In this document: positions 27,463 to 36,038 of the stretch, in pieces
Position numbering within the stretch: position 1 is the first letter of the stretch
Layout of the letters: the number at the start of each line of letters is the position of its first letter
Source: Apibacter adventoris
Lineage (GTDB): Bacteria > Bacteroidota > Bacteroidia > Flavobacteriales > Weeksellaceae
Reading direction: 5' to 3'
NCBI RefSeq assembly: GCF_002964975.1
Contig: NZ_PSZM01000046.1
Span: 1 to 64,000, forward strand
Length of the DNA: 64,000 bases
Notes under the pieces: generated by a model
Told to the model about the DNA's origin: nothing
Database searches by the model: none
The model's input: only the letters and a program-made list of their open reading frames with translations
Made by a program: the position numbers and the translations under genes

Positions 27463-28152
27463 TTAATACAGACGAATACTTGCACGAATAAGAGCAAGAG
27501 TCTTAACCTTTTCCAGTGGTATATCCTGAGGCTCATACTGAGGATTTTCACAGGTCAATTTAATAGAATCTTTTCCTAATTCTGATTTTTGCAAATAACG
27601 AATGGTGAGAAAACTGTTATTTTCATCAATAACTATTTCTATTAGATACATTTCTCCCCAAAACATATTATCTTTAGAAACAATTTTAAAAGCAATAATA
27701 TCTCCACTTTTAAAAAGAGGATACATTGAATCATTTCTTACATAAATAGCTCCATCGCAATTTGAAAGATTAGGAATTTTTATATAATTTGTGATAATGT
27801 TTTTTGAATTGAATATAGCGTCCTTAAGGCCAAGTCCTGTATCTAGATTATATAATGGAATGTTATGTAAATTTTCATTTGAAGAATCACGATTATATAT
27901 AGGTTCGTTAACCTTTTGTTTTTTTATATCAAAATAAGAATTTTTATAATTTAACATGGGACCATTCCCTGTTAATAACCATTCAATATTTATTTCAGGA
28001 CATTTTTTGTGTATCAATTGAGGTTTATAAGTATTTCGAGATTTCCAGTTTGAAAGAGTTTGAGATGAGATTCCTAAAAAACGAGCTAACTCAACATCTT
28101 TTTTAAAACCTAAATAAATCATGAGCTTATTGAAAATTTCCCTTTTATCCAT
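27463..28152 (-). CDS. Phage CI-like transcriptional repressor with S24 domain (copy 1)
   Basis: About 229 residues. The N-terminal helix-turn-helix is of the phage CI repressor type (LARFLGISSQTLSNWKSRN ... INIEWLLTGNGPM), followed by a linker and a LexA/S24-like domain. The nucleophile Ser region is present (YVRNDSMYPLFKSGDIIAF), but where VKR/IKR usually supplies the catalytic Lys the sequence reads LTIRYLQ. I chose the second Met (28152) because the paralog next door begins MDKI in the same register; the other ATG is at 28164. It has its own promoter and a palindromic operator. No prophage genes surround it. Confidence 0.82.
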   Translation of the reverse strand: MDKREIFNKLMIYLGFKKDVELARFLGISSQTLSNWKSRNTYKPQLIHKKCPEINIEWLLTGNGPMLNYKNSYFDIKKQKVNEPIYNRDSSNENLHNIPLYNLDTGLGLKDAIFNSKNIITNYIKIPNLSNCDGAIYVRNDSMYPLFKSGDIIAFKIVSKDNMFWGEMYLIEIVIDENNSFLTIRYLQKSELGKDSIKLTCENPQYEPQDIPLEKVKTLALIRASIRLY

Positions 28153-28210
28153 ATAAATACACACGAATTAAGTTCTTGAAAAGCAAATTCTGTTATTAAA
28201 TTTATTTAAA

Positions 28211-28244
28211 CAAATATAATAAAATTGTTTTGTTGTTACAACAA
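28211..28244 (-). promoter_or_regulatory. Promoter and operator of S24 repressor copy 1
   Basis: Minus strand: TTG (28241-28239), 20 bp, TATATTTG (28218-28211), an exact -7. A perfect palindrome TTGTTG-TTA-CAACAA (28230-28244) overlaps the -33 box, a natural site for autorepression. The stretch TTAAACAAATATA recurs upstream of copy 2. Confidence 0.55.
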
Positions 28245-28319
28245 TAAAACAGTTTTAAACTAGAAATGAAATATGGTGTGTTATCTATAAGTAGCAGAAT
28301 TTAAAAATATTACATAGAT

Positions 28320-29012
28320 TTAATTAAAACATATACTCGCCTGAATATAGGCTATAGAAATAATTTCATTAGAATTAAGTTCAGTTGTTTTATTAAAAGT
28401 ATTTTTAGTTTGAAAAACAAAAACTTGTCTTTCAGGAATAAATTTTTCTAAAATTCTAATTTCAAACAATTTGTGTACTTTGTTGTTTATTATTTTTTCA
28501 GTTTCAATTAAGTACATTTTACCTGAAAGAGTTTCTTTTAGGGTAATATTTTTAAAAATAATAATATCACCTGCTTTAACAATCGGGAACATTGAATTAT
28601 CTAAAACGTAACAAGCTGCATCAAAATCGGAAATACCCGGAATTCTTACAAATTTTAAAATCTTTGTCCATTGGGTTTTATTATTACATAAATCATGAAG
28701 ACTTATACCGGAATCCAAATTATAAATAGGAATTTCAGTCTTATCCAAAGCATAAGAAGTAGAAGGCTCAGAAGCAATTATATTATCAACTAAATATTTA
28801 GGATAAACCTTGCATATATTTCCAGTTCCCGTAAGTAGCCAATCAGGGTTAATATCTTTACATTTACTATATATCAGTACAGGATCATACGTATTCCTAG
28901 CCTTCCAATTAGATAACGTTTGCGGAGAAATTCCTAAGAAATTAGCAAATTCTTTGTTTTTTCGAAATCCATAATGTTTTTTAATATCATTTAAAATACT
29001 GATTTTATCCAT
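28320..29012 (-). CDS. Phage CI-like transcriptional repressor with S24 domain (copy 2)
   Basis: A 230-residue paralog of the preceding gene (FANFLGISPQTLSNWKARN ... INPDWLLTGTGNI in the HTH half). The S24 half keeps the Ser region (YVLDNSMFPIVKAGDIIIF) but again shows Arg in place of the usual Lys (LFEIRILEK). It is divergent from a 69-residue Cro-like gene, with palindromes between them. Two tandem paralogs with separate operators suggest a regulatory switch left over from, or recruited from, a mobile element. Targets are unknown. Confidence 0.82.
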   Translation of the reverse strand: MDKISILNDIKKHYGFRKNKEFANFLGISPQTLSNWKARNTYDPVLIYSKCKDINPDWLLTGTGNICKVYPKYLVDNIIASEPSTSYALDKTEIPIYNLDSGISLHDLCNNKTQWTKILKFVRIPGISDFDAACYVLDNSMFPIVKAGDIIIFKNITLKETLSGKMYLIETEKIINNKVHKLFEIRILEKFIPERQVFVFQTKNTFNKTTELNSNEIISIAYIQASICFN

Positions 29013-29057
29013 GTATAGTATAAAAAATAAACATTCCGTGTAAAATTATTTGTGTAA

Positions 29058-29101
29058 ATAAACAAAATGTTTATATATTTGTTGAATGTTAAACAAATAT
29101 A
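29058..29101. promoter_or_regulatory. Tandem palindromic operators between S24 repressor copy 2 and the Cro-like gene
   Basis: Two perfect palindromes abut: ATAAACA-AAA-TGTTTAT (29058-29074) and TATATTTGTT-GAATGTTA-AACAAATATA (29074-29101). The left arm of the second contains TATATTTG (29074-29081), an exact rightward -7 for the gene at 29124, with TTTG at 29049-29052 as a possible -33. Its mirror arm holds the same box on the minus strand. Repressor binding would therefore block polymerase directly. Confidence 0.6.
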
Positions 29102-29123
29102 TTAAAAATAATATAATATTGTT

Positions 29124-29333
29124 ATGACAACCGAACAAATTAAAAAAAAGTTACAGGTTGGAGATTATATATTAGCATCTAAAATGCTTAAAACCACTCC
29201 TGAAAATGTTAGAACTCGTTTTAATAGGAATAAACCTGATGTTTTAGATGCTTTAAGTATTATTATAATTAATAGGGAAAATTTAATAAAAGAATATAGA
29301 TTTAGGAAAATATCATCAGTAAAAGATGAATAA
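29124..29333 (+). CDS. Small Cro-like DNA-binding protein
   Basis: A 69-residue basic protein. Residues about 10-45 (GDYILASKMLKTTPENVRTRF) look like a helix-turn-helix, followed by a second helix (PDVLDALSIIIINRENLI) and a basic tail. It is divergently transcribed from S24 repressor copy 2 with its -7 box inside a perfect palindrome, the position a Cro or excisionase-like gene has in temperate phages. No phage gene follows it. Family not identified; the call rests on size, charge and context. Confidence 0.65.
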   Translation: MTTEQIKKKLQVGDYILASKMLKTTPENVRTRFNRNKPDVLDALSIIIINRENLIKEYRFRKISSVKDE

Positions 29334-29406
29334 AATAATTATCAAATGTATGGCTAAAAAGAGATAATTGTATATTTAGTTTGAATTTTTAATGTTTGAA
29401 CACAAA

Positions 29407-29435
29407 AAGAAGAGGTGCGTTAAGCATCTCTTCTT
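29407..29435. terminator. Strong hairpin between the Cro-like gene and the M14-like gene
   Basis: A 12-bp stem AAGAAGAGGTGC (29407-29418) with GCATCTCTTCTT (29424-29435), one G-T pair, loop of five. It is preceded by an A run, so the U tract lies on the minus-strand transcript; on the plus strand it has only ATCTT after it. The rest of 29334-29646 is AT-rich and holds no ORF that I can support. Confidence 0.5.
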
Positions 29436-29646
29436 ATCTTCATATAGAAGAACAATCAAATTTAACTTAAAAATAATAGATATAACCTTAATTATGAATA
29501 ATAAAAAAAATTCTTAAAATAATCAAAGATTAAAAGTCTAGAAACAATCTTTACAGTAAAAGAATAATTTTGGTAGGTTTTTTGAAATGCACATATATTA
29601 GCAAATTTTTCTTAAAAAATTATTTTTATAAATATGTCAGATTGAA

Positions 29647-30672
29647 ATGAAATACTTAATATCAGCCATAATACTATTTAGTATCGGATTTTTTATGAAT
29701 GCACAAGAGTTTTTTTTTGAAAGCAAAAAAATTCCTTTAAATACACGTTTTGATACTTTAATAACAATAGGAGATACAGTTAAGACAGAAATTCCTGTAA
29801 CAGTAATAAATGGAAAACAAAAAGGTCCCGTTTTAGGTATTATTACATGGAATCATGAGTACGATTATTCTCAAATTATAGCCATACAAAAATTAATACA
29901 AAAAGCGAATTCTCATGAGATAAAAGGAACCTTACTTATAGTTAACATCCCGAATGTTCCTTCTTTAATGAGCCGAGTTAGTTATGTTGATCTGATGAAA
30001 AGTAAAAATCTGAATAAAAGTTCTTCCAAGAATGAAAAAAAAACAGAACAAATAAGAGAATTTATTACAAAAAAAATTATAAATCGGTGTAATTATTTGG
30101 TACATATGTGCACAGGCGATGCTTATGATGATATAATACCATATGCCGGGTTTTATAATTATTATTCAGATGTTCAATTATCAGAAATAACTAAGGCAAT
30201 GGCTCAAAACATGGGATTTAATTATGTAGTAGCTTTGGGAAATAATGAAAAAATTGCTAAAGATTCTATATATACCTCAAGAAAAGATAAATATCAACAT
30301 ATCCCAACAGTATTTATAGAATGTGGCAGTATGAGGCAGGAAGAGGGAAAAGAGGTACATGATCTTAACAAAGCTCTAAACAATTTAATGATATATTTGC
30401 AAATGCAACAAGGCGTAAAGTCTAATATTCCATCAATACTTATAGAAGAAAAAGAAAATATAATTAGTAATTCTGATGGAATTTTTTATTCAGATGTAAA
30501 AGCAGGAGATCATGTAAAAAAAGGACAAAAAATAGGATATATTACTGATTTTTTTGGAAATAAGCAAGAAGAAATAAAAGCGGTTGTTTCAGGAGTTGTA
30601 CTATATAAAATAGGCACTCTGCCAGTAAAAAAAGGAGATCAGTTATTTGATATAGGAATCATTTATATGTAA
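29647..30672 (+). CDS. Exported succinylglutamate desuccinylase/aspartoacylase-like protein (M14-related)
   Basis: A 341-residue protein with a signal peptide (1-19, MNAQ). The fold is that of AstE/AspA zinc hydrolases: GPVLGIITWNHEYD near residues 60-73, NIPNVPSLMSR near 100-110, IECGSMRQ near 224-231 and a C-terminal biotinyl-lipoyl-like barrel (FYSDVKAGDHVKKGQKIGYI). The metal site is unusual: the HxxE motif is HEYD (His70, Asp73) and the usual DLH is HMC (His153-Cys155). It may be a divergent hydrolase with an altered metal site or a non-catalytic binder. The signal peptide implies periplasmic action. Confidence 0.75.
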   Translation: MKYLISAIILFSIGFFMNAQEFFFESKKIPLNTRFDTLITIGDTVKTEIPVTVINGKQKGPVLGIITWNHEYDYSQIIAIQKLIQKANSHEIKGTLLIVNIPNVPSLMSRVSYVDLMKSKNLNKSSSKNEKKTEQIREFITKKIINRCNYLVHMCTGDAYDDIIPYAGFYNYYSDVQLSEITKAMAQNMGFNYVVALGNNEKIAKDSIYTSRKDKYQHIPTVFIECGSMRQEEGKEVHDLNKALNNLMIYLQMQQGVKSNIPSILIEEKENIISNSDGIFYSDVKAGDHVKKGQKIGYITDFFGNKQEEIKAVVSGVVLYKIGTLPVKKGDQLFDIGIIYM

Positions 30673-30716
30673 TGAATATAATGATTATATATCAGACTGT
30701 TATATAATTTAAAATT

Positions 30717-32516
30717 TTATAGTCCTGTGATTCCCATTTGTTTCATTAAAAAGGTAGCATTCATATTTTGTGCAATTCCTTCTCTGATTTTATAGGTAAA
30801 AGTTAATCGATTTTCAGTTATATCTGCTTCAAAACAATAATTTTTCACATTTTCAGGATATTCATTCTCCAAAGAACCCAATACAAGATCATGAGTAGCA
30901 ATAATTCCATTTCCTTGTAAAGAGATCAGCTGTTTCATAAGAGCTAGAGATCCCTTTTGTTTATCTTCCGAATTAGTTCCTTTTAAAATTTCATCTAAGA
31001 TAATGAATAAACGTTCTCCAGATTGCAATCGGTCTATAATCATTTTTAATCTTTTTAATTCAGAGAAAAAATATGACTCATTATCTGCCAAAGAATCTGT
31101 AGTTCGTAAATTAGTGAACAGATTCCCGGGATAGAATTCTAAAGAGGAAGCACAAACCGGTGCACCCATGCAGGCTAATACATGATTGATACCGATTGTT
31201 CTTAGATATGTACTTTTTCCAGCCATATTAGCTCCTGTTATAACTAGAAAATAAGAATCTTTATCAATAGAAACATTGTTTTTTACACAAGTATTTTCCG
31301 GAATAAGTGGGTGACCCAAATTTTTTCCTGTAAAAGTAAAATGTTCTGTAATTATTGTAGGATAAATATATTCGGGATGATTGAAAGCAAATATAGAAAG
31401 AGAACAAAGAGCATCCATATGCGCGGTAGATTCCATCCATTTAGGTATTTCATTTTGATATTTTTCCAACCATTTTTCCACTTTTATAGCATAGTTTACA
31501 TTCCAGAACAAAACAGGATTAAAAAATAATATTACAGGATAAGAAAGACCCATATTTAAATTAGAGCAATACCTTTCTAATTTTTTAATAGCTAAAGATG
31601 CTTTTATTTGAGAATGTGTAAGATCTTGATTGGATGTAAGTAAAGTTGAATGGAATTTTTCATCTTCTATGATTTGTAAAAGTTGAGAATAAGTGGTAAG
31701 AATATCTGTTTTCTTATCAAAAATATCCAGAATAGAATTTATAGGTTTGATAGAGAAAGAGCTTATGGTAAATGTAACCAGCCATAAAGGAATAAAATAA
31801 ATGGCAGAGATAAGTCCTGTTAGAAATAATATTAATAATACAATATAACTTAATGGAACTATATAGGTAAGAATAGCCCAAAATTTATTTTTATATAATA
31901 AGTTTTTATGAGAATAGGTTTCAGTTAATTTGGATGAATTATGGATTTCTTTTTGTGTAATTTTTCCCATAATTCTAAAATGTGTAATATATTTCAATTT
32001 TTTTGCCAGTTCCTGAATTGCTTTTTGATAACCTAATATAACCTCCCGATCTTTTTGCGGGAATAAAATACATCGGGCTAAATAATCTTTACCTGAAAAA
32101 GTTACTGTACGGTTTATAGATTGGAAGAAAGAACGATCTCCAAATAAATCTAAATCAAAACTATAACTATGTTCAGCCTGTATTTTTTCAGGGGCTCCAT
32201 CAAAGGCTGAAAAATCATAATTTAGTCCTTTTAATTCATCTTCTGAAATCTCAATTAATGTTAAACTATATTTTTTTTTAAAAATTAGTTTTCCATAATA
32301 ATTTAAAAGTAAAATAAATATAAAAAAGAAAAAAAGGGCTATAGCAATTGTTAATAAAGTATTGTTCCATGTTAAATAACATATTACGATACCTAAGGTA
32401 AGTGTAAGTAAACGGAGAGTTGCAATGATAAAAATTTGCTTTTTTAAAGGAATAAGTTTAGCTTTTTCTTCATCTATTGAATTTAAATAAAATTGTTTTA
32501 TGTTAGCACCATTCAT
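30717..32516 (-). CDS. Membrane-associated MutS-family ATPase (domain V only)
   Basis: A 599-residue protein with two pairs of membrane segments (about residues 28-70 and 215-255) and a C-terminal MutS ATPase: Walker A TGANMAGKSTYLRTIG and Walker B FIILDEILKGTNSEDK, followed by IIATHDLVLGSLE. It lacks the mismatch-binding domain I, so it is not the repair protein MutS but the membrane MutS-like family common in Bacteroidetes, of unknown role. The -7 box TACCTTTG ends only 4 bp before the ATG, which predicts a leaderless or nearly leaderless mRNA. Confidence 0.85.
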   Translation of the reverse strand: MNGANIKQFYLNSIDEEKAKLIPLKKQIFIIATLRLLTLTLGIVICYLTWNNTLLTIAIALFFFFIFILLLNYYGKLIFKKKYSLTLIEISEDELKGLNYDFSAFDGAPEKIQAEHSYSFDLDLFGDRSFFQSINRTVTFSGKDYLARCILFPQKDREVILGYQKAIQELAKKLKYITHFRIMGKITQKEIHNSSKLTETYSHKNLLYKNKFWAILTYIVPLSYIVLLILFLTGLISAIYFIPLWLVTFTISSFSIKPINSILDIFDKKTDILTTYSQLLQIIEDEKFHSTLLTSNQDLTHSQIKASLAIKKLERYCSNLNMGLSYPVILFFNPVLFWNVNYAIKVEKWLEKYQNEIPKWMESTAHMDALCSLSIFAFNHPEYIYPTIITEHFTFTGKNLGHPLIPENTCVKNNVSIDKDSYFLVITGANMAGKSTYLRTIGINHVLACMGAPVCASSLEFYPGNLFTNLRTTDSLADNESYFFSELKRLKMIIDRLQSGERLFIILDEILKGTNSEDKQKGSLALMKQLISLQGNGIIATHDLVLGSLENEYPENVKNYCFEADITENRLTFTYKIREGIAQNMNATFLMKQMGITGL

Positions 32517-32520
32517 AGAT

Positions 32521-32528
32521 CAAAGGTA
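32521..32528 (-). promoter_or_regulatory. -7 element immediately before the MutS-like start codon
   Basis: Minus-strand TACCTTTG (exact TAnnTTTG) with only four bases to the ATG (32516-32514). The transcription start would fall at or beside the ATG. No -33 TTG at the usual spacing. Confidence 0.45.
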
Positions 32529-32850
32529 AATAAAATAAAAATGATTTCTATTATATCATAAATAAAAGAGGAGTATCCAAAATAAGCATCTTTTATAGAT
32601 AGAAAGTAAAGAAAATCACTTTATCTCATAATTCTGCTCCCAAGTTTATATTAAAAAATTATATATTAACTATATTTTCAATTTTTGTGATTAAAACCAA
32701 TTAGGATAGGTTTGTTTTTTTATTAGAATAAAGTATATTCTGGTAAAATATAATTAAATTATATACACTGATGGAAAATTAAAGAATATGGGATGTCAAC
32801 AAATATATCAACTATAAACATATTCATATATTAGAAATAAAAAAACACAA
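32529..32850. other. Intergenic region upstream of the MutS-like gene and beyond lon
   Basis: About 320 bp of AT-rich DNA with no ORF that I can support and no RNA signature I recognise. It separates the MutS-like promoter from the lon terminator. Confidence 0.5.
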
Positions 32851-32880
32851 AAAAAGGCATAATTATTATTATGCCTTTTT
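32851..32880 (-). terminator. lon terminator
   Basis: A 13-bp perfect stem AAAAAGGCATAAT/ATTATGCCTTTTT with loop TATT, starting four bases past the lon stop. The minus-strand transcript ends in a long U run. Confidence 0.8.
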
Positions 32881-32883
32881 ATA

Positions 32884-35289
32884 TTATATTGCCAGATTTA
32901 TTACTTCAGACATTTGAGTTACATAATGTATGTTTAGTCCTTTTATATAATCGGGCTTTATTTTTTCAATATCTTTTTTATTTTCTTCACAAAGAATAAC
33001 ATCTGTAATTCCGGCTCTTTTTGCTGCTAATATTTTTTCTTTAATCCCTCCTACAGGAAGAACTTTTCCACGTAGAGTAATTTCACCTGTCATAGCCCAC
33101 TTGGATTTTACTTTTTTTCCAGTAAAAGAAGAAACTAAAGAAGTAAGCATCGCAATACCTGCAGAAGGGCCATCTTTAGGAGTAGCACCTTCGGGAACAT
33201 GAATATGTATATTGCTTTCTTCAATTATTTTTGGGTCAATAGAAAATTTTTTGTAATTAGCTTTAATATATTCCAATGCAATAGTTGCAGATTCTTTCAT
33301 CACGTTACCTAAATTCCCGGTCATAGATAATTTTCCGGATCCTTTAGAAAGAATACTTTCAATAAATAATATATCACCACCTACTTGTGTCCAAGCTAAA
33401 CCGGTAACTACACCAGGAACTATATTATTTTCAGATTCTTCAGGCATCATAGGAGGTCCTAATATTTCTTCAATTTTAGCCCTATTTACTTTTTTGTTAT
33501 ATTTCTGTTCTCTACTTATGGATAATGCAGTATTACGAATGATTTTAGCTATTTTTCTTTCTAAATTTCTTACACCAGATTCTCGAGTGTAGGCTTGTAC
33601 TATAAATTCTATTTCTTTTTTGCCAATAGAAACATCTTTTTTATTTAGACCATGTTCTAATATCTGTTTAGGAAGAAGATACTTTGTGGCTATTTCTACT
33701 TTTTCTTCGATTGTATAGCCTGAAATATCTATAATTTCCATTCTATCTAATAATGCTGGTTGAATTGTAGATAAATTATTAGCAGTTGCTATGAACAATA
33801 CTTTTGATAAATCATAGTCTACATCTAAAAAATTATCATGAAAAGTGCTATTTTGTTCTGGATCTAGCACTTCAAGCAATGCAGAAGAAGGGTCTCCATG
33901 ACCGCTATTACTAACTTTATCAATCTCATCTAAAACAATAACAGGATTTGAAGTTCCTGCTTTTTTAATAGATTGTATAATTCTACCAGGCATGGCTCCT
34001 ATATATGTTTTTCTGTGTCCACGAATTTCTGATTCATCATGCAAACCTCCTAAAGCCATCCTAATATATTTTCTACCTAACGCAGATGCTATAGATTTAC
34101 CTAAAGATGTTTTTCCTACGCCCGGAGGGCCATAAAGACAAATTATAGGAGATTTCATATCTCCTTTAAGTCTAAGTACAGCCAAATACTCCAAAATACG
34201 TTCTTTTACATCTTCTAACCCAAAATGATCTTTATTTAAAATCTTTTCTGCATGATTAATATCGAAATTATCCTTACTGTATTTTTCCCATGGAAGATCT
34301 AGCATTAACTCTAAATAATTCCTTTGTACTCCATAATCAGGACTTTGGGAATTCATTCTGGCTAATCGATTTAATTCTTTTTCGAAATGTTCTTTTACGG
34401 ATTTTGACCATTTTTTTTTAGCACATTTTGCTCTCATTTCTTCCAACTCAGCTTCATAAGAAACCCCTCCAAGTTCTTCTTGTATGGTTTTCATTTGCTG
34501 TTGTAAAAAATATTCTCTTTGTTGTTTATTAAGGTCAGTATTAACTTTATCTTGAATAGAATTTTTAAGAGTAATTTTTTGAAGTTCTAAATTTAAATGT
34601 TTTAAAGTCTGGGAAGCTCTTTCAAATAAATTTTGAATTTCTAATAAATGTTGTTTTTCATTGAGAGGAATATCCAGATTAGAGGCTACAAAATTTACCA
34701 ACAAAGTATTGCCTTCAATATTCTTTAATGCAAAAGAAGCTTCAGAAGGTATGGCTGGATTTTCATGAATGGTTTTAATTGCTGTTTCCCTAAGACTTTC
34801 TAAAAGAGCATCAAAATGTTCTTTATCTTTAGGGGCTGTTTTATTCTTATCGTCCAGTAGGGTAACTTCTGCTTTAAGGTAAGGAGTGTCTTCTATAATA
34901 CTATTAAGAGCAAATTTTCGGATTCCCTGTATAATAACCATTGAACTTCCGTCCGGCATTTTAAGTAATTTTAATATTTTACCTATAGTACCTACACTAT
35001 GAAGATCTTCAAATTTAGGCTCATCTGTTTTATTGTCTTTTTGCGTAATTACGGCTATAATTTTATCAGACTTTTGCGCTTCTTGTAACAATTTTATAGA
35101 TTTATCCCTTCCCGCAGTAACAGGTACAATAACTCCTGGAAATAGTACAACATTTCTTACTGGAAGTAAAGGAAGTACAGATGGAAATGATTCATTCATC
35201 ATTTTATCTTCCTCGTCCTGACTCATTAAAGGAATAAATTCACTATCGTTTTGAATAACCTGATCTAATGACAAAGTGTCAAATTTCAT
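32884..35289 (-). CDS. lon: ATP-dependent protease Lon
   Basis: A cytosolic AAA+ serine protease of 801 residues that degrades damaged and regulatory proteins. The N-terminal substrate-binding domain starts at LPLLPVRNVVLFPG (about residue 39). Walker A is GPPGVGKTS (387-395), and the proteolytic Ser-Lys dyad is Ser709 (KDGPSAGIAM) and Lys750 (GGIKEKILAA). It is monocistronic with its own terminator. The domain set is complete and nothing is unusual. Confidence 0.96.
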   Translation of the reverse strand: MKFDTLSLDQVIQNDSEFIPLMSQDEEDKMMNESFPSVLPLLPVRNVVLFPGVIVPVTAGRDKSIKLLQEAQKSDKIIAVITQKDNKTDEPKFEDLHSVGTIGKILKLLKMPDGSSMVIIQGIRKFALNSIIEDTPYLKAEVTLLDDKNKTAPKDKEHFDALLESLRETAIKTIHENPAIPSEASFALKNIEGNTLLVNFVASNLDIPLNEKQHLLEIQNLFERASQTLKHLNLELQKITLKNSIQDKVNTDLNKQQREYFLQQQMKTIQEELGGVSYEAELEEMRAKCAKKKWSKSVKEHFEKELNRLARMNSQSPDYGVQRNYLELMLDLPWEKYSKDNFDINHAEKILNKDHFGLEDVKERILEYLAVLRLKGDMKSPIICLYGPPGVGKTSLGKSIASALGRKYIRMALGGLHDESEIRGHRKTYIGAMPGRIIQSIKKAGTSNPVIVLDEIDKVSNSGHGDPSSALLEVLDPEQNSTFHDNFLDVDYDLSKVLFIATANNLSTIQPALLDRMEIIDISGYTIEEKVEIATKYLLPKQILEHGLNKKDVSIGKKEIEFIVQAYTRESGVRNLERKIAKIIRNTALSISREQKYNKKVNRAKIEEILGPPMMPEESENNIVPGVVTGLAWTQVGGDILFIESILSKGSGKLSMTGNLGNVMKESATIALEYIKANYKKFSIDPKIIEESNIHIHVPEGATPKDGPSAGIAMLTSLVSSFTGKKVKSKWAMTGEITLRGKVLPVGGIKEKILAAKRAGITDVILCEENKKDIEKIKPDYIKGLNIHYVTQMSEVINLAI

Positions 35290-35468
35290 TTCTTTTCTTT
35301 TAATTAATATGACAAAAATTAATAGATTAATAAGTATAATAATAAAATTTACCTATTAATAAATTTATTACATGGCTGATTATGTGTGTATTAATGTATA
35401 TTGTCTAATTATTTGCGGTAGTAGAAAGTCAATTAATATGCCAAATAAATAAACAGGGTAGGGTAGAA

Positions 35469-35822
35469 TTAGATTTTTATTAAAGTTAAAATTTCCATAT
35501 ATCCATCTAAATAAGAAACTTTAACAAAATATTTTCCAGTAGGTAATTTACTGATATTTATTTCCGGATTGTTGTTGTTATCTGTTATTTCTTTAGAAAG
35601 AACAGAACTACCTACCATAGATAAAATAGAAATATTTTTTAATTTACTTGAAGAGTAATTTTTTATAAATACAAAATCTTTCGCAGGATTTGGATATAAT
35701 TTTGATTTTGTTACAGTTTTTTGTTCTAACCAATCCATACCCTTACTGTTAGGAAGCTCACTATTAGCAACAATAAGGTTTAAACAGAATAATATAAGTA
35801 TAGAAGATAGAGTTTTTTTCAT
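35469..35822 (-). CDS. Minimal protein with a type IX secretion C-terminal sorting domain
   Basis: A 117-residue protein: signal peptide (about 1-20), a linker of only about 22 residues, then a type A T9SS sorting domain filling the rest (KLYPNPAKDFVFIKN ... NISKLPTGKYFVKVSYLDG ... LTLIKI). Such domains normally sit at the end of large secreted enzymes or adhesins; here hardly any cargo is left. It may be the 3' remnant of a larger gene with a fresh start, or a genuine small secreted protein. It is preceded by about 215 bp of AT-rich DNA without an ORF. Confidence 0.75.
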   Translation of the reverse strand: MKKTLSSILILFCLNLIVANSELPNSKGMDWLEQKTVTKSKLYPNPAKDFVFIKNYSSSKLKNISILSMVGSSVLSKEITDNNNNPEINISKLPTGKYFVKVSYLDGYMEILTLIKI

Positions 35823-36038
35823 ATACTACTAACGAAATATATTGCAAATATAAGAAAAAATGTTATAAAATAGAAAAATATTTTTTTAATAAATTAGGGG
35901 ATTTTAATAGAAATCTCATTTAATTACTAATAAAAATATACTTTAATTTTTAAAATTCATAAAAAGAATATAGATTTAAATGATAAATAAAGTGAAAGTA
36001 AAAATAATATAAAAATTTAATTCATCAAACTTCAATAA

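Noticed and set aside
27463-30672. Prophage
   Set aside because: Only regulator-type genes are present; no integrase, replication, packaging or structural gene and no att duplication could be seen.
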